Below are positions 9,104-19,360 of a DNA stretch of 64,000 nucleotides, piece after piece. How positions within the stretch are numbered: the stretch's first letter is position 1; each line of letters begins with the position of its first letter. The DNA comes from Clostridiaceae bacterium. Lineage in GTDB: Bacteria > Cyanobacteriota > Vampirovibrionia > Gastranaerophilales > Gastranaerophilaceae. The stretch is from the NCBI GenBank assembly GCA_022641775.1, contig JALCDS010000006.1, positions 1 through 64,000 on the forward strand, read 5' to 3'. Under the pieces are notes generated by a model. The model saw only the letters and a list, made by a program, of their open reading frames with translations. It had not been told where the DNA came from and did not search any database. The translations under genes were made by a program, and so were the position numbers.

Positions 9104-10771
9104 ATGGATTTTCAAAAATTAATGGAAAACAAACCGTTGCTATACTCAATAATAGGTGGGCTTGTAGCAGTATTTTTGTTTGTTACGATTATCGGAATTG
9201 TTGTTGGTAATAAAAATGCAAGTAAACCTCAAACCGTCAGTGAACAGCCGCTGAAAGAGGATGTCGACTTATTAACAACTGATAATTTGGGCAAAGCTTT
9301 GGAAATTCAAGCACTTTTGGCAAAAAGAAATATTGCTGTTAGCCGTAAGCTTGATGGTACAAAATCAATTCTTTATTTGAAAAAAGGTGATTGTACAACA
9401 GGATTCAAAAAATGTACTACAGAACAACGTGATATGGCAATTATTGCTATTGTTGAAAGTGGTTTGTTTGATGAAAACGTAGGTCTTGAAGTTTTTGATA
9501 AAGGTGATTTTACTTCAACTAAGGAAGATAAGAAAATTAGATTGACTCGTGCTATAAATGGTGAGTTATCAAGACTTATCAGAAAAATAAGCGATATTGA
9601 TAATGCTACAGTATTTATTTCTATTCCTGAGCAAACAATGTTTTCATCAATGCAAAAACCTGTAACTGCAACAGTTCAGATTGCGACAAAAGATGGTGAA
9701 AGACTTGATCAAGGAAAAGTTAAAGCAATAACAAATTTACTTTTAGGCAGTGTAAGCGGGTTAACACCTGAAAATGTTTCAATTACGGATACGAATGGTA
9801 ATGTATATCATAGCATTATGAATGCAAATGATGATATGATAGAAAAAGTCGAAGAAAACGACAAATATATGCAACAAAAAGTTTCCTCTCAATTGGATAG
9901 TTTGGTTGGTAAGGGCAATTATGTTGCAACAGTAAGTACATTCTTACGTCAAGCTCCTGTAGAAAAATTCACAGTAGAATATGATCCGAACAAAAAAGCT
10001 CCTATAAATCAACAATCATTCCAGGAAGGATTGGGCGACAGAACAGCAGATGCTAATAGAAATACAAATGCGGTAAGTGTTTATCTTCCAAATGGTTTGG
10101 GTGCCGGTAATTCTAATTCAAGTCAGGACAGAAGCTATTCTCGTTCTGCTACAGAAACCCAATATGGAGTTACAAAAACTCAAACTAATGAATATATTTC
10201 GCAAGGTGTTGTTGAAGATATTTCAGTCGCAGTAACATTGGACAGAAATGCGATTCCTGAAAATACTACAATGGATGAATTGAAAGAACTTATTGCAAAA
10301 GCTGCAAGCCCGAAAGTTTCTGCAGCAAATGTTTCTATTGCATTTAAGGATTCAACAGATCCTAATTTATTGACAGATAAGCCGTCAAACCTTCCAAAAC
10401 CTGATGAAACAGGTAATCCTTGGTGGTTAGCAATTGCATGTTCAGGGATAGGTCTTTTGATTGTATTAAAGATAGTATCTGACAAGGTTAGGGCTGCAGA
10501 AGAAGCAAATAAAGAAGAAGTAGAAATGTTGCGTCAACAAGCAGCTCAACAAAATGCTCAATTAGATAATATTCACCAACAAGCTGCGCAGTTAGCATCT
10601 CGTCAATCAGAATTGGCTCAAGGCTTGATTGATCAGCAGAATAGAGAATTGCTGCCGCAACAGCAAGATCCTGCACTTTTAGCAAATGCACTTGATAGTC
10701 TATCAAATGAACTTTCAAATGAAGATGATGAAACTGCCGATAAGATAAAGAGTTGGATTGAAGAAGGATAG
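9104..10771 (+). CDS. fliF: Flagellar MS-ring protein FliF
   Basis: FliF builds the MS ring in the inner membrane and anchors rotor and export gate. The 555 residues show a first membrane helix (about 15-33) and the YscJ/FliF ring-building domain (DVDLLTTDNLGKALEIQALLAKRNIAV, IDNATVFISIPEQTMF). A long periplasmic collar follows, then a second membrane helix (about 437-457, NPWWLAIACSGIGLLIVLKIV). A cytoplasmic tail ends in DDETADKIKSWIEEG, which matches the short acidic/Trp motif that docks FliG in other bacteria. A cysteine pair in the periplasmic part (DCTTGFKKCTTE) is unusual and could form a disulfide. The tail is Gln-rich. Confidence 0.92.
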   Translation: MDFQKLMENKPLLYSIIGGLVAVFLFVTIIGIVVGNKNASKPQTVSEQPLKEDVDLLTTDNLGKALEIQALLAKRNIAVSRKLDGTKSILYLKKGDCTTGFKKCTTEQRDMAIIAIVESGLFDENVGLEVFDKGDFTSTKEDKKIRLTRAINGELSRLIRKISDIDNATVFISIPEQTMFSSMQKPVTATVQIATKDGERLDQGKVKAITNLLLGSVSGLTPENVSITDTNGNVYHSIMNANDDMIEKVEENDKYMQQKVSSQLDSLVGKGNYVATVSTFLRQAPVEKFTVEYDPNKKAPINQQSFQEGLGDRTADANRNTNAVSVYLPNGLGAGNSNSSQDRSYSRSATETQYGVTKTQTNEYISQGVVEDISVAVTLDRNAIPENTTMDELKELIAKAASPKVSAANVSIAFKDSTDPNLLTDKPSNLPKPDETGNPWWLAIACSGIGLLIVLKIVSDKVRAAEEANKEEVEMLRQQAAQQNAQLDNIHQQAAQLASRQSELAQGLIDQQNRELLPQQQDPALLANALDSLSNELSNEDDETADKIKSWIEEG

Positions 10772-10811
10772 ATAAAGTAAAATAAAAATATTATATTGAT
10801 AAGGGGAAAAG

Positions 10812-11819
10812 ATGACAGCGCAAGGCTTTGATTACAAAACATTCGTACAAAATTTGACACAACAAGCACAAGAAATTGTACCACAAGAATTTGACGACAA
10901 TCAGAAGGGTTATGTAGTCAATACTCTGTTTAATTTTGCAAATGTCGCAGGACAAGCTCTCGCTGAAGATCCTTCACTGAATTTTTCTGCCGAACAGGCT
11001 CAAATGATTACTCAGATTATTGCTGAGTGGTCGTTTCATAAATCTGTGGATTTAATTCGTTCCGGAATTCCGCAACAATATTGGGATCCTGTTATGCAAA
11101 AAATTGCGTATGTAATTTTTGAAATTGCAAAACAAACATTCTCTCAGAATCTTCCTCAGGATCAAATTCTTGATGTTATTCAACACCATGTTGATAAGAC
11201 TTACAAAGAATGTATTGAAGAATTAAAACAGAAAAACCTTATTACAGGAGAATTGGCAGATGTTGCAGAACATGAATCAAATATTGATCAAATGATGCAA
11301 GATGCTGCAACCCAACAAGAAGCACAAGATGCGCAAGGAGAACCTCCTGCAACACAATCCGGAATAAATATAGATGCAGCTACAGCTGCTGCTGTTCCAT
11401 TAGGTGCCGGAGGAAAAACTCTTAAACTTGCTACATTAGCACTTTTGTTTAAACGGATGAAGCAGGACAGAGTTCAAACAATGTTGGATAAGTTCCAAAC
11501 TGATGATGCCAATTCTGTTATAAAATTTATGAATGTTCCGGATTTGGAATCAAAAGTTGATACAAATATTGCGCTGAAATGTTTACAAGAGATTAGAACA
11601 AATCTTCCTACGCAACTTGGAACGCTCACTCCGGCCAAGCTTATTGCTAAAATGCAAAGTATAGCACAATATATCGACAGACCACGTTTAGAGCAAATGT
11701 TACAGAATGAGCGGCCGAAAGTCAAAAGATTTGTATTCAATGCAATAGATGGTGAGTTTTATTCTATATCTCCAAAAGTTGCAAACATTATTGCCCACCA
11801 TATAGAACTTAGTGTATAA
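10812..11819 (+). CDS. Protein in the fliG position; very divergent FliG-like candidate
   Basis: Position between fliF and fliH, and the FliG-docking tail kept in FliF, predict FliG. The sequence is far from ordinary FliG. The first 160 residues are helical (AEWSFHKSVDLIRSGIPQQYW) and are followed by a Gln/Ala-rich linker (about 160-200). A C-terminal helical part (about 205-335) holds LALLFKRMKQDRVQTMLDKFQTDDANSVIKFMNVPDLESKVDTNIALKCLQEIR, which has the rhythm of FliG armadillo repeats. The charged torque helix motif of FliG (LDDRAIQ.vLReVd) is not seen. It may be a rotor protein of a modified motor or of a non-motile export device. Confidence is high for the gene and moderate for the role. 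Confidence 0.6.
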   Translation: MTAQGFDYKTFVQNLTQQAQEIVPQEFDDNQKGYVVNTLFNFANVAGQALAEDPSLNFSAEQAQMITQIIAEWSFHKSVDLIRSGIPQQYWDPVMQKIAYVIFEIAKQTFSQNLPQDQILDVIQHHVDKTYKECIEELKQKNLITGELADVAEHESNIDQMMQDAATQQEAQDAQGEPPATQSGINIDAATAAAVPLGAGGKTLKLATLALLFKRMKQDRVQTMLDKFQTDDANSVIKFMNVPDLESKVDTNIALKCLQEIRTNLPTQLGTLTPAKLIAKMQSIAQYIDRPRLEQMLQNERPKVKRFVFNAIDGEFYSISPKVANIIAHHIELSV

Positions 11820-11830
11820 TATAGTTAATC

Positions 11831-12523
11831 ATGATTATTAAAAAGAAGATAAAAAAACAGGACGTAACAGAAGAGCATATAGAGCCTAAAGAATCGCCCG
11901 AAAGTGTTGATGAAAATTCTATTGACTTGTTCAATCTTGATAATATAGATTTTAAACAACGTCAGGAACGCCGCAGAGGGGATAGGCGACGTGGTTTTCG
12001 TCGTGTTGATGACAGGAATTTGATATCTCGTGCCAGAGAAGAAGCTGTAGCAATAAAAGAAGCTGCAGTAAAAGAAGGATATCAAAAAGGACTTGCTGAT
12101 TCCAAGGCTGATATTGAAGAATTGAAAAATTCTTTAGGAGTTTTTTTGTCGGCCAAACAGGATGTATTTGATTATATAGCCCCAAGCATTCTTGATATAA
12201 GTATTGATATTGCTGAAAAAATCATTAAAAAGGAAGTAGAACAAGATCCTCAGATTATAATCAATAATATAACTGAGATTTTAAAATCTCTATCAAAAGA
12301 TGAAAGCAGAATTACACTAAAAGTCAATCCTATACAAGTTGATTTGTTAAAACAAGAGATGCCTGAAGTGATGGGCAGTATGGGATTAGACGCAAAAGTT
12401 AATGTTATACCGGATGAAACGGTTTTAGAAGGCGGATGTATGGTAACAACGACAAACGGGATTATTGATGCCACTTTAGAAACCCAATTATCCATAATTA
12501 GTGAGGCATTAAGGGAAATTTAA
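11831..12523 (+). CDS. fliH: Flagellar export ATPase regulator FliH-like protein
   Basis: FliH/SctL proteins form the peripheral stalk of the type III export ATPase and hold FliI in check. The 230 residues start with a charged, disordered segment (KQRQERRRGDRRRGFRRVDDRN). A coiled coil follows with the GxxxG-like run AIKEAAVKEGYQKGLADSKADIEEL, then a V/FliH C-terminal domain (IAEKIIKKEVEQDPQIIINNITEILKSL ... LKVNPIQVDLLKQ ... GGCMVTTTNGIIDATLETQLSIISEAL). The expected fliI ATPase gene does not follow; flhA begins at the very stop codon. The assignment rests on the C-terminal pattern and the locus. Confidence 0.82.
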   Translation: MIIKKKIKKQDVTEEHIEPKESPESVDENSIDLFNLDNIDFKQRQERRRGDRRRGFRRVDDRNLISRAREEAVAIKEAAVKEGYQKGLADSKADIEELKNSLGVFLSAKQDVFDYIAPSILDISIDIAEKIIKKEVEQDPQIIINNITEILKSLSKDESRITLKVNPIQVDLLKQEMPEVMGSMGLDAKVNVIPDETVLEGGCMVTTTNGIIDATLETQLSIISEALREI

Positions 12524-14634
12524 TGGCACAAGCAGAACAATCAGCAGCACAGGGAGGAAACGGAGCAAATTTAAGCGAAATCGTAACCGCGTTATTCGTT
12601 CTAACTCTTATCGTCCTTTTGTTATGCGAATTGCCTAACTGGGTTATTAATATTTGTATATGTTTTAATATTACCCTAGGTATTGTTCTGTTGATGATAT
12701 CGTTATATGTTAAAAAGACTTTGGAATTAGCATCATTTCCATCAATCCTTCTTATCGGTACAATGTTCAGGTTGGTTTTATCTATTGCATCAACGAGGTT
12801 GATTTTATCAAAAGGTGAAGCCGGTGAAGTTATTCATGCATTCGGAACATTCGTAACCGGTGGTAATATGATTGTTGGTGGTGTTATATTCTTGATTATC
12901 ACGGTTGTACAATTTATGGTAATCACAAAAGGTGCTGAACGTATCGCTGAAGTTGCTGCCAGATTCGCATTGGATGCTATGCCAGGTAAACAGATGACAA
13001 TTGATGCCGACTTTAACGCAGGTTTGATTTCACCTGAAGAAGCTACTAAACGAAGAGAGGATTTGCAAAGAGAGTCAAACTTATTTGGTAGTATGGATGG
13101 TGCTATGAAGTTCGTAAAAGGTGATACGATAGCAGGTATCATCATCGTATTGATTAACATTATCGGTGGCTTATGTATCGGATGTTTAATGAATCAAATG
13201 CCTGTTGCAGATGCGGTTTCAAAATATACGGTATTAACAATAGGTGATGGATTGGCATCGCAGTTACCATCTTTGTTAATGTCAATATCAGCAGGTATCT
13301 TTATGACACGTTCATCTGCAGCAAATTCATTAGGTGTTGATGTTGCAAGCCAGATTGTAAGTAAGCCAAATGCATTGTTCTTGGCTGCAGGTTTCTTGAT
13401 GTTCTTGGCATTTACATCCCACTTTACAGGTTTGCCGTTTGGTCCGTTCTTCTTGTTCTCAATTGGTCTTGGAGTTGCAGGATTTTCTCAACTCATCAAT
13501 GCGGATGTTCAATCCCAGTTGGGTCAATTAGAAAATGTTCGACAGAATATGCAAGATTTGGTTAATCCGAATAGAATGTATGAACGTTTGGGTGTTGACG
13601 TATTGAGCTTGCAGGTAGGTTCAAATTTGCTTGTTATTGCCGATCCTGATCAAGAAGGTCAGTTGTTGGCAAAAATTGCTGCACTTCGTCAGAGAATTAC
13701 GGATGAATTAGGTTATATTATTCCAAACATAAGAATTATGGATTCTTCAGCACTTGATGCGAATGAATATATGATTTCAATTCGTGGTAATACTGTTGCA
13801 ACGGGATATGTTTACCCCGGCAAATTGATGGTTATTGCTGATCAATGGGATGCAACAGGTAAAGAAGTTCCGGAAGATGCGATTATAGGTATCGATCCGA
13901 CATACCAAACTCAGGCATATTGGATTACGGCAGATGATGCTAAAACATCAAGAACGGTTACTGCGGTTGATCCTACAGATGTTATTGTTACACACTTACA
14001 GGAATGTGTAAGAAAACATGTTGACGATGTTATGACCAAGACAGATGTCTTAAAATTGATGGAATTGGTTCGTTCTCAAGATCCAACGCTTGTTAATGAC
14101 CTTGTTCCTACAATTATTTCAACCAGTGATTTGAGAAAGATTTTTGTTAACTTAATCAGAGAAAAAGTTTCAATAAAAGATATTATATTTATTTTTGAAA
14201 GACTTTGTGATTATGCAAGATTTTCAAAAGAACCGGATATATTGTCTGAAAGACTTCGTGCTGCCCTAGGTCGTCAAATATGTCTTGCAAATGTTCAGGA
14301 AGACAATGTATTGTATGCGTTGACACTTTCTCCAGAATGGGAGAAAACGCTGGATGACAGTTGTCAGAGAACCGAACTTGGTACAATGTTCTTGCTTAAT
14401 CCAATGCAAGTTCAAGAACTTATTGAATCTACGGCAACAACATTGATGAGAGCGCATCAGGCATGCGGAGAGCAGCCTGTTGTCTTGTGTTCCCCTAGAA
14501 TAAGATTGCCACTGTTCCAGTTGTTGGAACGTCATATACCGACGATTGTTGTAATTTCTTATTCTGAATTGATTACTGATATAAAGGTAGAAGCTGTTGA
14601 TACAGTTGGGGAAGCATACGCTGAAGGTGAATAA
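12523..14634 (+). CDS. flhA: Flagellar type III export gate protein FlhA
   Basis: FlhA forms the nonameric ring of the flagellar export gate and uses the proton gradient. The 703-residue protein has about eight membrane helices in the first 330 residues and the FHIPEP family block ASFPSILLIGTMFRLVLSIASTRLIL. The charged loop KGAERIAEVAARFALDAMPGKQMTIDADFNAGLI follows, then a cytoplasmic domain with the expected D3/D4 regions (LVRSQDPTLVNDLVP, LRKIFVNLIREKVSIKDI). The ATG overlaps the fliH stop codon (TAATG), so the two are coupled. A FliE gene in the same run makes FlhA rather than SctV the better name. Confidence 0.93.
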   Translation: MAQAEQSAAQGGNGANLSEIVTALFVLTLIVLLLCELPNWVINICICFNITLGIVLLMISLYVKKTLELASFPSILLIGTMFRLVLSIASTRLILSKGEAGEVIHAFGTFVTGGNMIVGGVIFLIITVVQFMVITKGAERIAEVAARFALDAMPGKQMTIDADFNAGLISPEEATKRREDLQRESNLFGSMDGAMKFVKGDTIAGIIIVLINIIGGLCIGCLMNQMPVADAVSKYTVLTIGDGLASQLPSLLMSISAGIFMTRSSAANSLGVDVASQIVSKPNALFLAAGFLMFLAFTSHFTGLPFGPFFLFSIGLGVAGFSQLINADVQSQLGQLENVRQNMQDLVNPNRMYERLGVDVLSLQVGSNLLVIADPDQEGQLLAKIAALRQRITDELGYIIPNIRIMDSSALDANEYMISIRGNTVATGYVYPGKLMVIADQWDATGKEVPEDAIIGIDPTYQTQAYWITADDAKTSRTVTAVDPTDVIVTHLQECVRKHVDDVMTKTDVLKLMELVRSQDPTLVNDLVPTIISTSDLRKIFVNLIREKVSIKDIIFIFERLCDYARFSKEPDILSERLRAALGRQICLANVQEDNVLYALTLSPEWEKTLDDSCQRTELGTMFLLNPMQVQELIESTATTLMRAHQACGEQPVVLCSPRIRLPLFQLLERHIPTIVVISYSELITDIKVEAVDTVGEAYAEGE

Positions 14635-14650
14635 TAAGTAAGTTTAATAA

Positions 14651-14857
14651 ATGAAAAAGATAATTATATTTTTAATAAAGATTTATCAAAAAATATCTGC
14701 GCATACGCCATCAGTTTGCAGGTTTTCTCCCACGTGTTCAGAGTATATGAAACAAGCTATTGAAAAATACGGCGTAATTAAAGGCGGTTGGCTTGGGATA
14801 AAACGTATTTGTCGTTGTCACCCCGGCAATCCCGGCGGATATGATCCTGTACCCTAA
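14651..14857 (+). CDS. yidD: Membrane protein insertion efficiency factor YidD
   Basis: YidD is a small amphipathic inner-face membrane protein that helps YidC-dependent insertion. The 68 residues are textbook: [60 protein letters not shown], with the conserved Cys residues and the PGG.DP end. It follows flhA by 16 bases on the same strand, away from its common rnpA-yidC neighbourhood. No clear ribosome-binding site is visible. Confidence 0.95.
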   Translation: MKKIIIFLIKIYQKISAHTPSVCRFSPTCSEYMKQAIEKYGVIKGGWLGIKRICRCHPGNPGGYDPVP

Positions 14858-14865
14858 AATAATTA

Positions 14866-17800
14866 TTACTTAATCCATTTGAAAGATTTAACGTAATTGC
14901 TTCCGTTGATATCACCATAAATATCAACCGTAAATATTCTGCTGCTTTGATTCTTTTCATTAGGAATTTTCGATATTTCTTTTTGGAATTTTAAATTGTT
15001 TTCGTTTGAATTAATTCCAGGAATTGTATTCAAAAGGGTGTTCAAAGAGGCATTTTTGATTTTAGAAAATACATTTGAGATGCTTTTTGAAAGACTTCCG
15101 AATATTCTCATATCCGCAATAGCATTTGAAAAGTTGTAAGCTCCTGTCATATACATATTCAAATCTTTCCCTTTTGAATAAATATCAATTTTTTGTGCAA
15201 TACCGTTCAAGATATGAAAATCACCAGAAATACTTTCAAATTCACCTGTTTTTAATGGCGTTATAAGGTCAATAATTCCGTTTATGCTTAGTCCGGTTAA
15301 CCCGCTATTGAGAAGGTTTCCGGCTTTTAATAAATATTCCAAAGAACCCAACTTAGGCATTTTCCCATCTGCAGCCATGAAATAGCCGTTACCTTGAAGT
15401 GTTTGCATACATTTTTTGTGAGATTTGCCGTTACATGTCAAATCAATATCACCGGTTACAGAACCGTAAATCTGGTTTTTCAAATCAAACAAGGCTTCTG
15501 ATAACATTTGAGCATTAGCATTTTCTGCATGCATTTTCATTCCTATTTGATGTGATAAAAGATTATAGTATGAATCACCGGAAACTTTGCCTTGTGCAAT
15601 ATTAAATTTGTATTTGTCAATTGTCAAAAGCATTTTATTATTAAGTGAGCCGTTAGCTTCAAAATTTGTTGCGCTTATATTTTTCATTTTTACTTTATCT
15701 GCAAAGACTTCTGCATTACGTATAATAAATTGTGACAAATCCAAATTTTGAATTGCAGAGGTTGTCTTGGTTTGAGTTGATTCAACTTCATAATCTCTAA
15801 GGGCATCTGTAATTGTATCAATATTCAAATCGTGTAATTTGACTTTTACGTCTTCGACAACAAAAGGTGCAGATAATTTATTTTTCATAATTCCATTGAA
15901 ACTTATATCGTTTGATAAAATTTCACCTTTTAGTGTTACTAAGATTTTTTCAGGTTTTAAATCCATACTGATATCACGAATTGTAGAATTATAAAACGGC
16001 ATATCAACACTTGTAACGTTAATTTTGCCGATAGCTTTAAGGTCGTTTGATTTTCCGTTTACAACCAAATTCGTTGTGAAAATACCTTGTTTCATAATAG
16101 GTTTTTTAAATACAATGTTAAATATTTTTGCATCTGTAGGTGTTAGAGTTTTTACTTTTAAATTTTTTAATCTTACGAGGTTATCTTTTAGAAGGTAAAT
16201 ATCTCCGGATGCAATCAACTGATGATTTGCGAATGGTTCATTGTTTTGAGATTCAATAATTTTGTCATATTCAAGGCTGTTTAATTTGATATGATTTTTT
16301 GAATAATTTGAATTAATATTCAGGACAACTGAATTTTCAATATCTCCCAATGTAGAGCCCATATAATAAATACTTGAATTTGGAGTTAAAGATAATTTTG
16401 ATTTTGTATTAAGGTCTTTTAAATAGCCTTTTGCGTATGATGTTAGGTTCAAATCCCCTTTTATTTTTAGCGGATAAACCATTTTGTTGTTAACATAGCT
16501 GTCAATAAAATCTTGAGAAGGTTTTGCATTTATGTAAAGGTTAAGATATGGGTTCTTGTATATATTAGAAACCTTTCCGTTTATCAATATCGGCATTCCC
16601 CCAAGTTTTGAATTCAACTTGTTTAAGTTAATATTTTCATTATTTATAAAAATATTTCCGCTGATTATTGAGAATTTCATGTTTTTAGGAACGTAGTAGA
16701 AACTTACGTTGTCAAGTGTTGAATATGCACGAATGTTGTTGTTTTCTATTTTTGCACTTAAGTTAACATTACCTGACAAATCTTTGTAATCTGATATTTT
16801 TTTAGAAATGTTTGTAGGCAAAATTTCTATTATATCATTGATTATACTTACATCTAATTGATTTATTTTTATATTTCCGTTTACTTTAATATCTTTATCA
16901 AAAGCGTTTTTAATGTTTAACGATAAAAAGTATGGATAATTTCTTATCTTACCATATAGTTTGTTGATTTTGAAGGATGAATTCTTTAATTCAAAGGAGC
17001 TGTTGCTTACCAATAAATTTGGATTATACGCTTTGTTTGAATATATTTTTCCTTTTATGAAAATCTTATTGGTGTCTATTTTTGTAACGGAACCTTTGTA
17101 ACTCGCAACAAAAGATGAAATTATGTTGTTCAAGTCGGTTCTGTATGGAAGTTTAATGTTTTTAGGTAAGAATGCAAAAATATCTCCGGCATGAAATTTG
17201 TTCGAGGATATTTTCATATCTGCGATAGAATCTTTTATTTTACCAATTATTAAAATTGAAGAATTGTTTATGTACCCTTTCATATCAATTTTTGCATCAG
17301 TATTATTGAAACCTACAGTGCCATTTACCTTTGAAATTTTTGCAGGAGCTGATTTTATTTTGAAACTGCTATTTGTAAGTTTTAGATTTCCTTTTGCAAA
17401 TACATTTTTCAAAAATTTCATATCTTTAGGATCTTTAACGTGCCCTGTTATATTTAATTGTAAATCGGCTAGTCCCGAGGCATTTTCTATTTCTGCAATC
17501 AGATTAGAAATGTCTTTCAGCATTGGGGAAGTCTGGACTATTTTAATAATATTATTTGGATTTTGTTTTGATGTTTTTACTTTGAAGTCAAAATCGCCAA
17601 ATAAATTACATGTTCCATCGACGCTGACAGGTCTTCCGTTTAATGTCGCAGATTTTGTTTTGAAAACTGTATCAAGATTTTTAAATGTTAAAATACCGGA
17701 ACCGTTTTTTAATATCATATTGTGAACATCATTAAAAGATGCCGTTGTATTGTAAAACTTGAACCAACCAAATGCATGCGGATTTTTTGTATTTCCGGTT

Positions 17801-19287
17801 ACTCTTAAATCAATCAAACCTTTACCGTCAAGTTTCATAACAGGAACAGGTCCTATTAGAAAATGCAATATTTCATGTAACGGATTCAGAACAAATTCAG
17901 CGGTTGCCAAGTCCACTGCTTTTGTACTTGTTATTTTTAAATCTGCATATTTGTTTCCATACAATTCAACAGGACCTTTTACCCACACATTTTGATTCTT
18001 TGAAATTGGAACATTTACGTACAAATTTAAAATATCATCTGCAAAATTTAATTTTATTGTTGCCCCTGCAGTATTTTTTATAGGTTTTATTAAATAACTG
18101 TTCGATATAAGAATATTTCCGTTTATATTTGGAGTTTTGGTATCTCCCTCAATGTGTAAATTCCCGATTATATCGCCATATAAAGGTGATTTTTTCAATA
18201 AATACAAATTTATATCAGGACTGAGGGTTTCACTTCCCGGTAAAAGTGAGATAATGGTTTCTGTCCTTGATTTGTTTACCGTTATGTTCAAGTTTTGTTT
18301 TGGGTTGTTAGAATTTATGTCTGAAATTTTTCCGGATATAAAGGCGGCGATATTTTTGCCTGAAACTGATACCGATTTAATCGTTAGAGTTCTTTTTGTA
18401 AATTGTAGTACGGATGTGGCTTTTAACTTTTCTTTGAAAAATATTGATTTTGCAGAATCTTGTTGATATATCCCGAAATCTTTAATATTCAGATTCATCA
18501 ATATATTTTTTCTATTGGAATATTTAGAGGTTTTTGATGTAAAATTTATTACTCCGGAACTTCTTTTGTATTCGCCCTTAGAAAAATAGTTGATATATGG
18601 AGAAAAATCTGATAGATCAAGATTTTGAATATATCCGTTTAAAATAATTTTGTCTGTATCAATATTTTTAAATGGTAATTGTAAATTTCCATCAATGTTT
18701 ATTAATGCGGATTTTTTGCCGGTGCAGATGAACGTATTTGTTTTCAGTGAAACATTTTTGTTATCTCTGAAAGTTGTTGCTAAACCGTTTTGGGAAGAGA
18801 TGACAGTTGTATTATTTGTATATGTGTCTGTTAGATTGATTTTATATTTTGCAATATTGGCATTATATTTTTTTAATGAATATGGCAGTCTTATATCTTT
18901 AATATTATAATTGCCTAATTTCAGTATAAGATTTTTTGAAATATTAAAATCAGCGTATGCATTTTCAGCAGTTAATTTGTTGATATAAAGATTTTTAAAA
19001 ATTAACGGTAAAAGTTCAATATCTATATATGGTTTGTCAATAACAAGAACATTTTTGTTGTTATCATCTGATACGGATATTTTATCAGCTTTGATTTTTA
19101 TTGAGGGTAATATCCCTGTTTTAAAATGCGGATTTGAAATGTTAACGGGAATATTTATTTCATTTTGAATTGTTTGGGTAACGTATTTTGAAACTTGTGG
19201 CATATTAAGTAGCGCAGGAATTATAAATAAATAAATTCCATAAAAAGAAACTAATACCGCTGTTAATATTTTAAAATTCCTACCCAT
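14866..19287 (-). CDS. Very large AsmA/TamB-like (YhdP-type) envelope protein
   Basis: The 1473-residue protein starts with one membrane anchor (about 8-28, ILTAVLVSFYGIYLFIIPALL). It then carries a long series of repeated beta strands in the style of AsmA-like bridge proteins, such as LNINGKV, GNINLSAKI and KGDLNLTSYAKG, with very high Asn, Lys, Ile and Ser content. The last 250 residues look like the AsmA C-terminal region (GYFMAADGKMPKLGSLEYLLKAGNLLNSGLTGLSINGIIDLITPLKTGEFESISGDF). Such proteins span the periplasm and carry phospholipids to the outer membrane, which suggests a diderm. It converges on yidD with an 8-base gap. Exact subfamily (YhdP, TamB or DUF748-like) is not settled. Confidence 0.82.
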   Translation of the reverse strand: MGRNFKILTAVLVSFYGIYLFIIPALLNMPQVSKYVTQTIQNEINIPVNISNPHFKTGILPSIKIKADKISVSDDNNKNVLVIDKPYIDIELLPLIFKNLYINKLTAENAYADFNISKNLILKLGNYNIKDIRLPYSLKKYNANIAKYKINLTDTYTNNTTVISSQNGLATTFRDNKNVSLKTNTFICTGKKSALINIDGNLQLPFKNIDTDKIILNGYIQNLDLSDFSPYINYFSKGEYKRSSGVINFTSKTSKYSNRKNILMNLNIKDFGIYQQDSAKSIFFKEKLKATSVLQFTKRTLTIKSVSVSGKNIAAFISGKISDINSNNPKQNLNITVNKSRTETIISLLPGSETLSPDINLYLLKKSPLYGDIIGNLHIEGDTKTPNINGNILISNSYLIKPIKNTAGATIKLNFADDILNLYVNVPISKNQNVWVKGPVELYGNKYADLKITSTKAVDLATAEFVLNPLHEILHFLIGPVPVMKLDGKGLIDLRVTGNTKNPHAFGWFKFYNTTASFNDVHNMILKNGSGILTFKNLDTVFKTKSATLNGRPVSVDGTCNLFGDFDFKVKTSKQNPNNIIKIVQTSPMLKDISNLIAEIENASGLADLQLNITGHVKDPKDMKFLKNVFAKGNLKLTNSSFKIKSAPAKISKVNGTVGFNNTDAKIDMKGYINNSSILIIGKIKDSIADMKISSNKFHAGDIFAFLPKNIKLPYRTDLNNIISSFVASYKGSVTKIDTNKIFIKGKIYSNKAYNPNLLVSNSSFELKNSSFKINKLYGKIRNYPYFLSLNIKNAFDKDIKVNGNIKINQLDVSIINDIIEILPTNISKKISDYKDLSGNVNLSAKIENNNIRAYSTLDNVSFYYVPKNMKFSIISGNIFINNENINLNKLNSKLGGMPILINGKVSNIYKNPYLNLYINAKPSQDFIDSYVNNKMVYPLKIKGDLNLTSYAKGYLKDLNTKSKLSLTPNSSIYYMGSTLGDIENSVVLNINSNYSKNHIKLNSLEYDKIIESQNNEPFANHQLIASGDIYLLKDNLVRLKNLKVKTLTPTDAKIFNIVFKKPIMKQGIFTTNLVVNGKSNDLKAIGKINVTSVDMPFYNSTIRDISMDLKPEKILVTLKGEILSNDISFNGIMKNKLSAPFVVEDVKVKLHDLNIDTITDALRDYEVESTQTKTTSAIQNLDLSQFIIRNAEVFADKVKMKNISATNFEANGSLNNKMLLTIDKYKFNIAQGKVSGDSYYNLLSHQIGMKMHAENANAQMLSEALFDLKNQIYGSVTGDIDLTCNGKSHKKCMQTLQGNGYFMAADGKMPKLGSLEYLLKAGNLLNSGLTGLSINGIIDLITPLKTGEFESISGDFHILNGIAQKIDIYSKGKDLNMYMTGAYNFSNAIADMRIFGSLSKSISNVFSKIKNASLNTLLNTIPGINSNENNLKFQKEISKIPNEKNQSSRIFTVDIYGDINGSNYVKSFKWIK

Positions 19288-19360
19288 ATCCCATACGATT
19301 ATACGCTTAACTACCTTAAATTTAAAGTGTTATTGAAAAATCTTATCATTTTGTAAAACT

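Noticed and set aside
17198-17725. 175-aa plus-strand ORF and similar frames inside the AsmA-like gene
   Set aside because: They are antisense shadows of the 1473-aa coding region with no start signals or family motifs.
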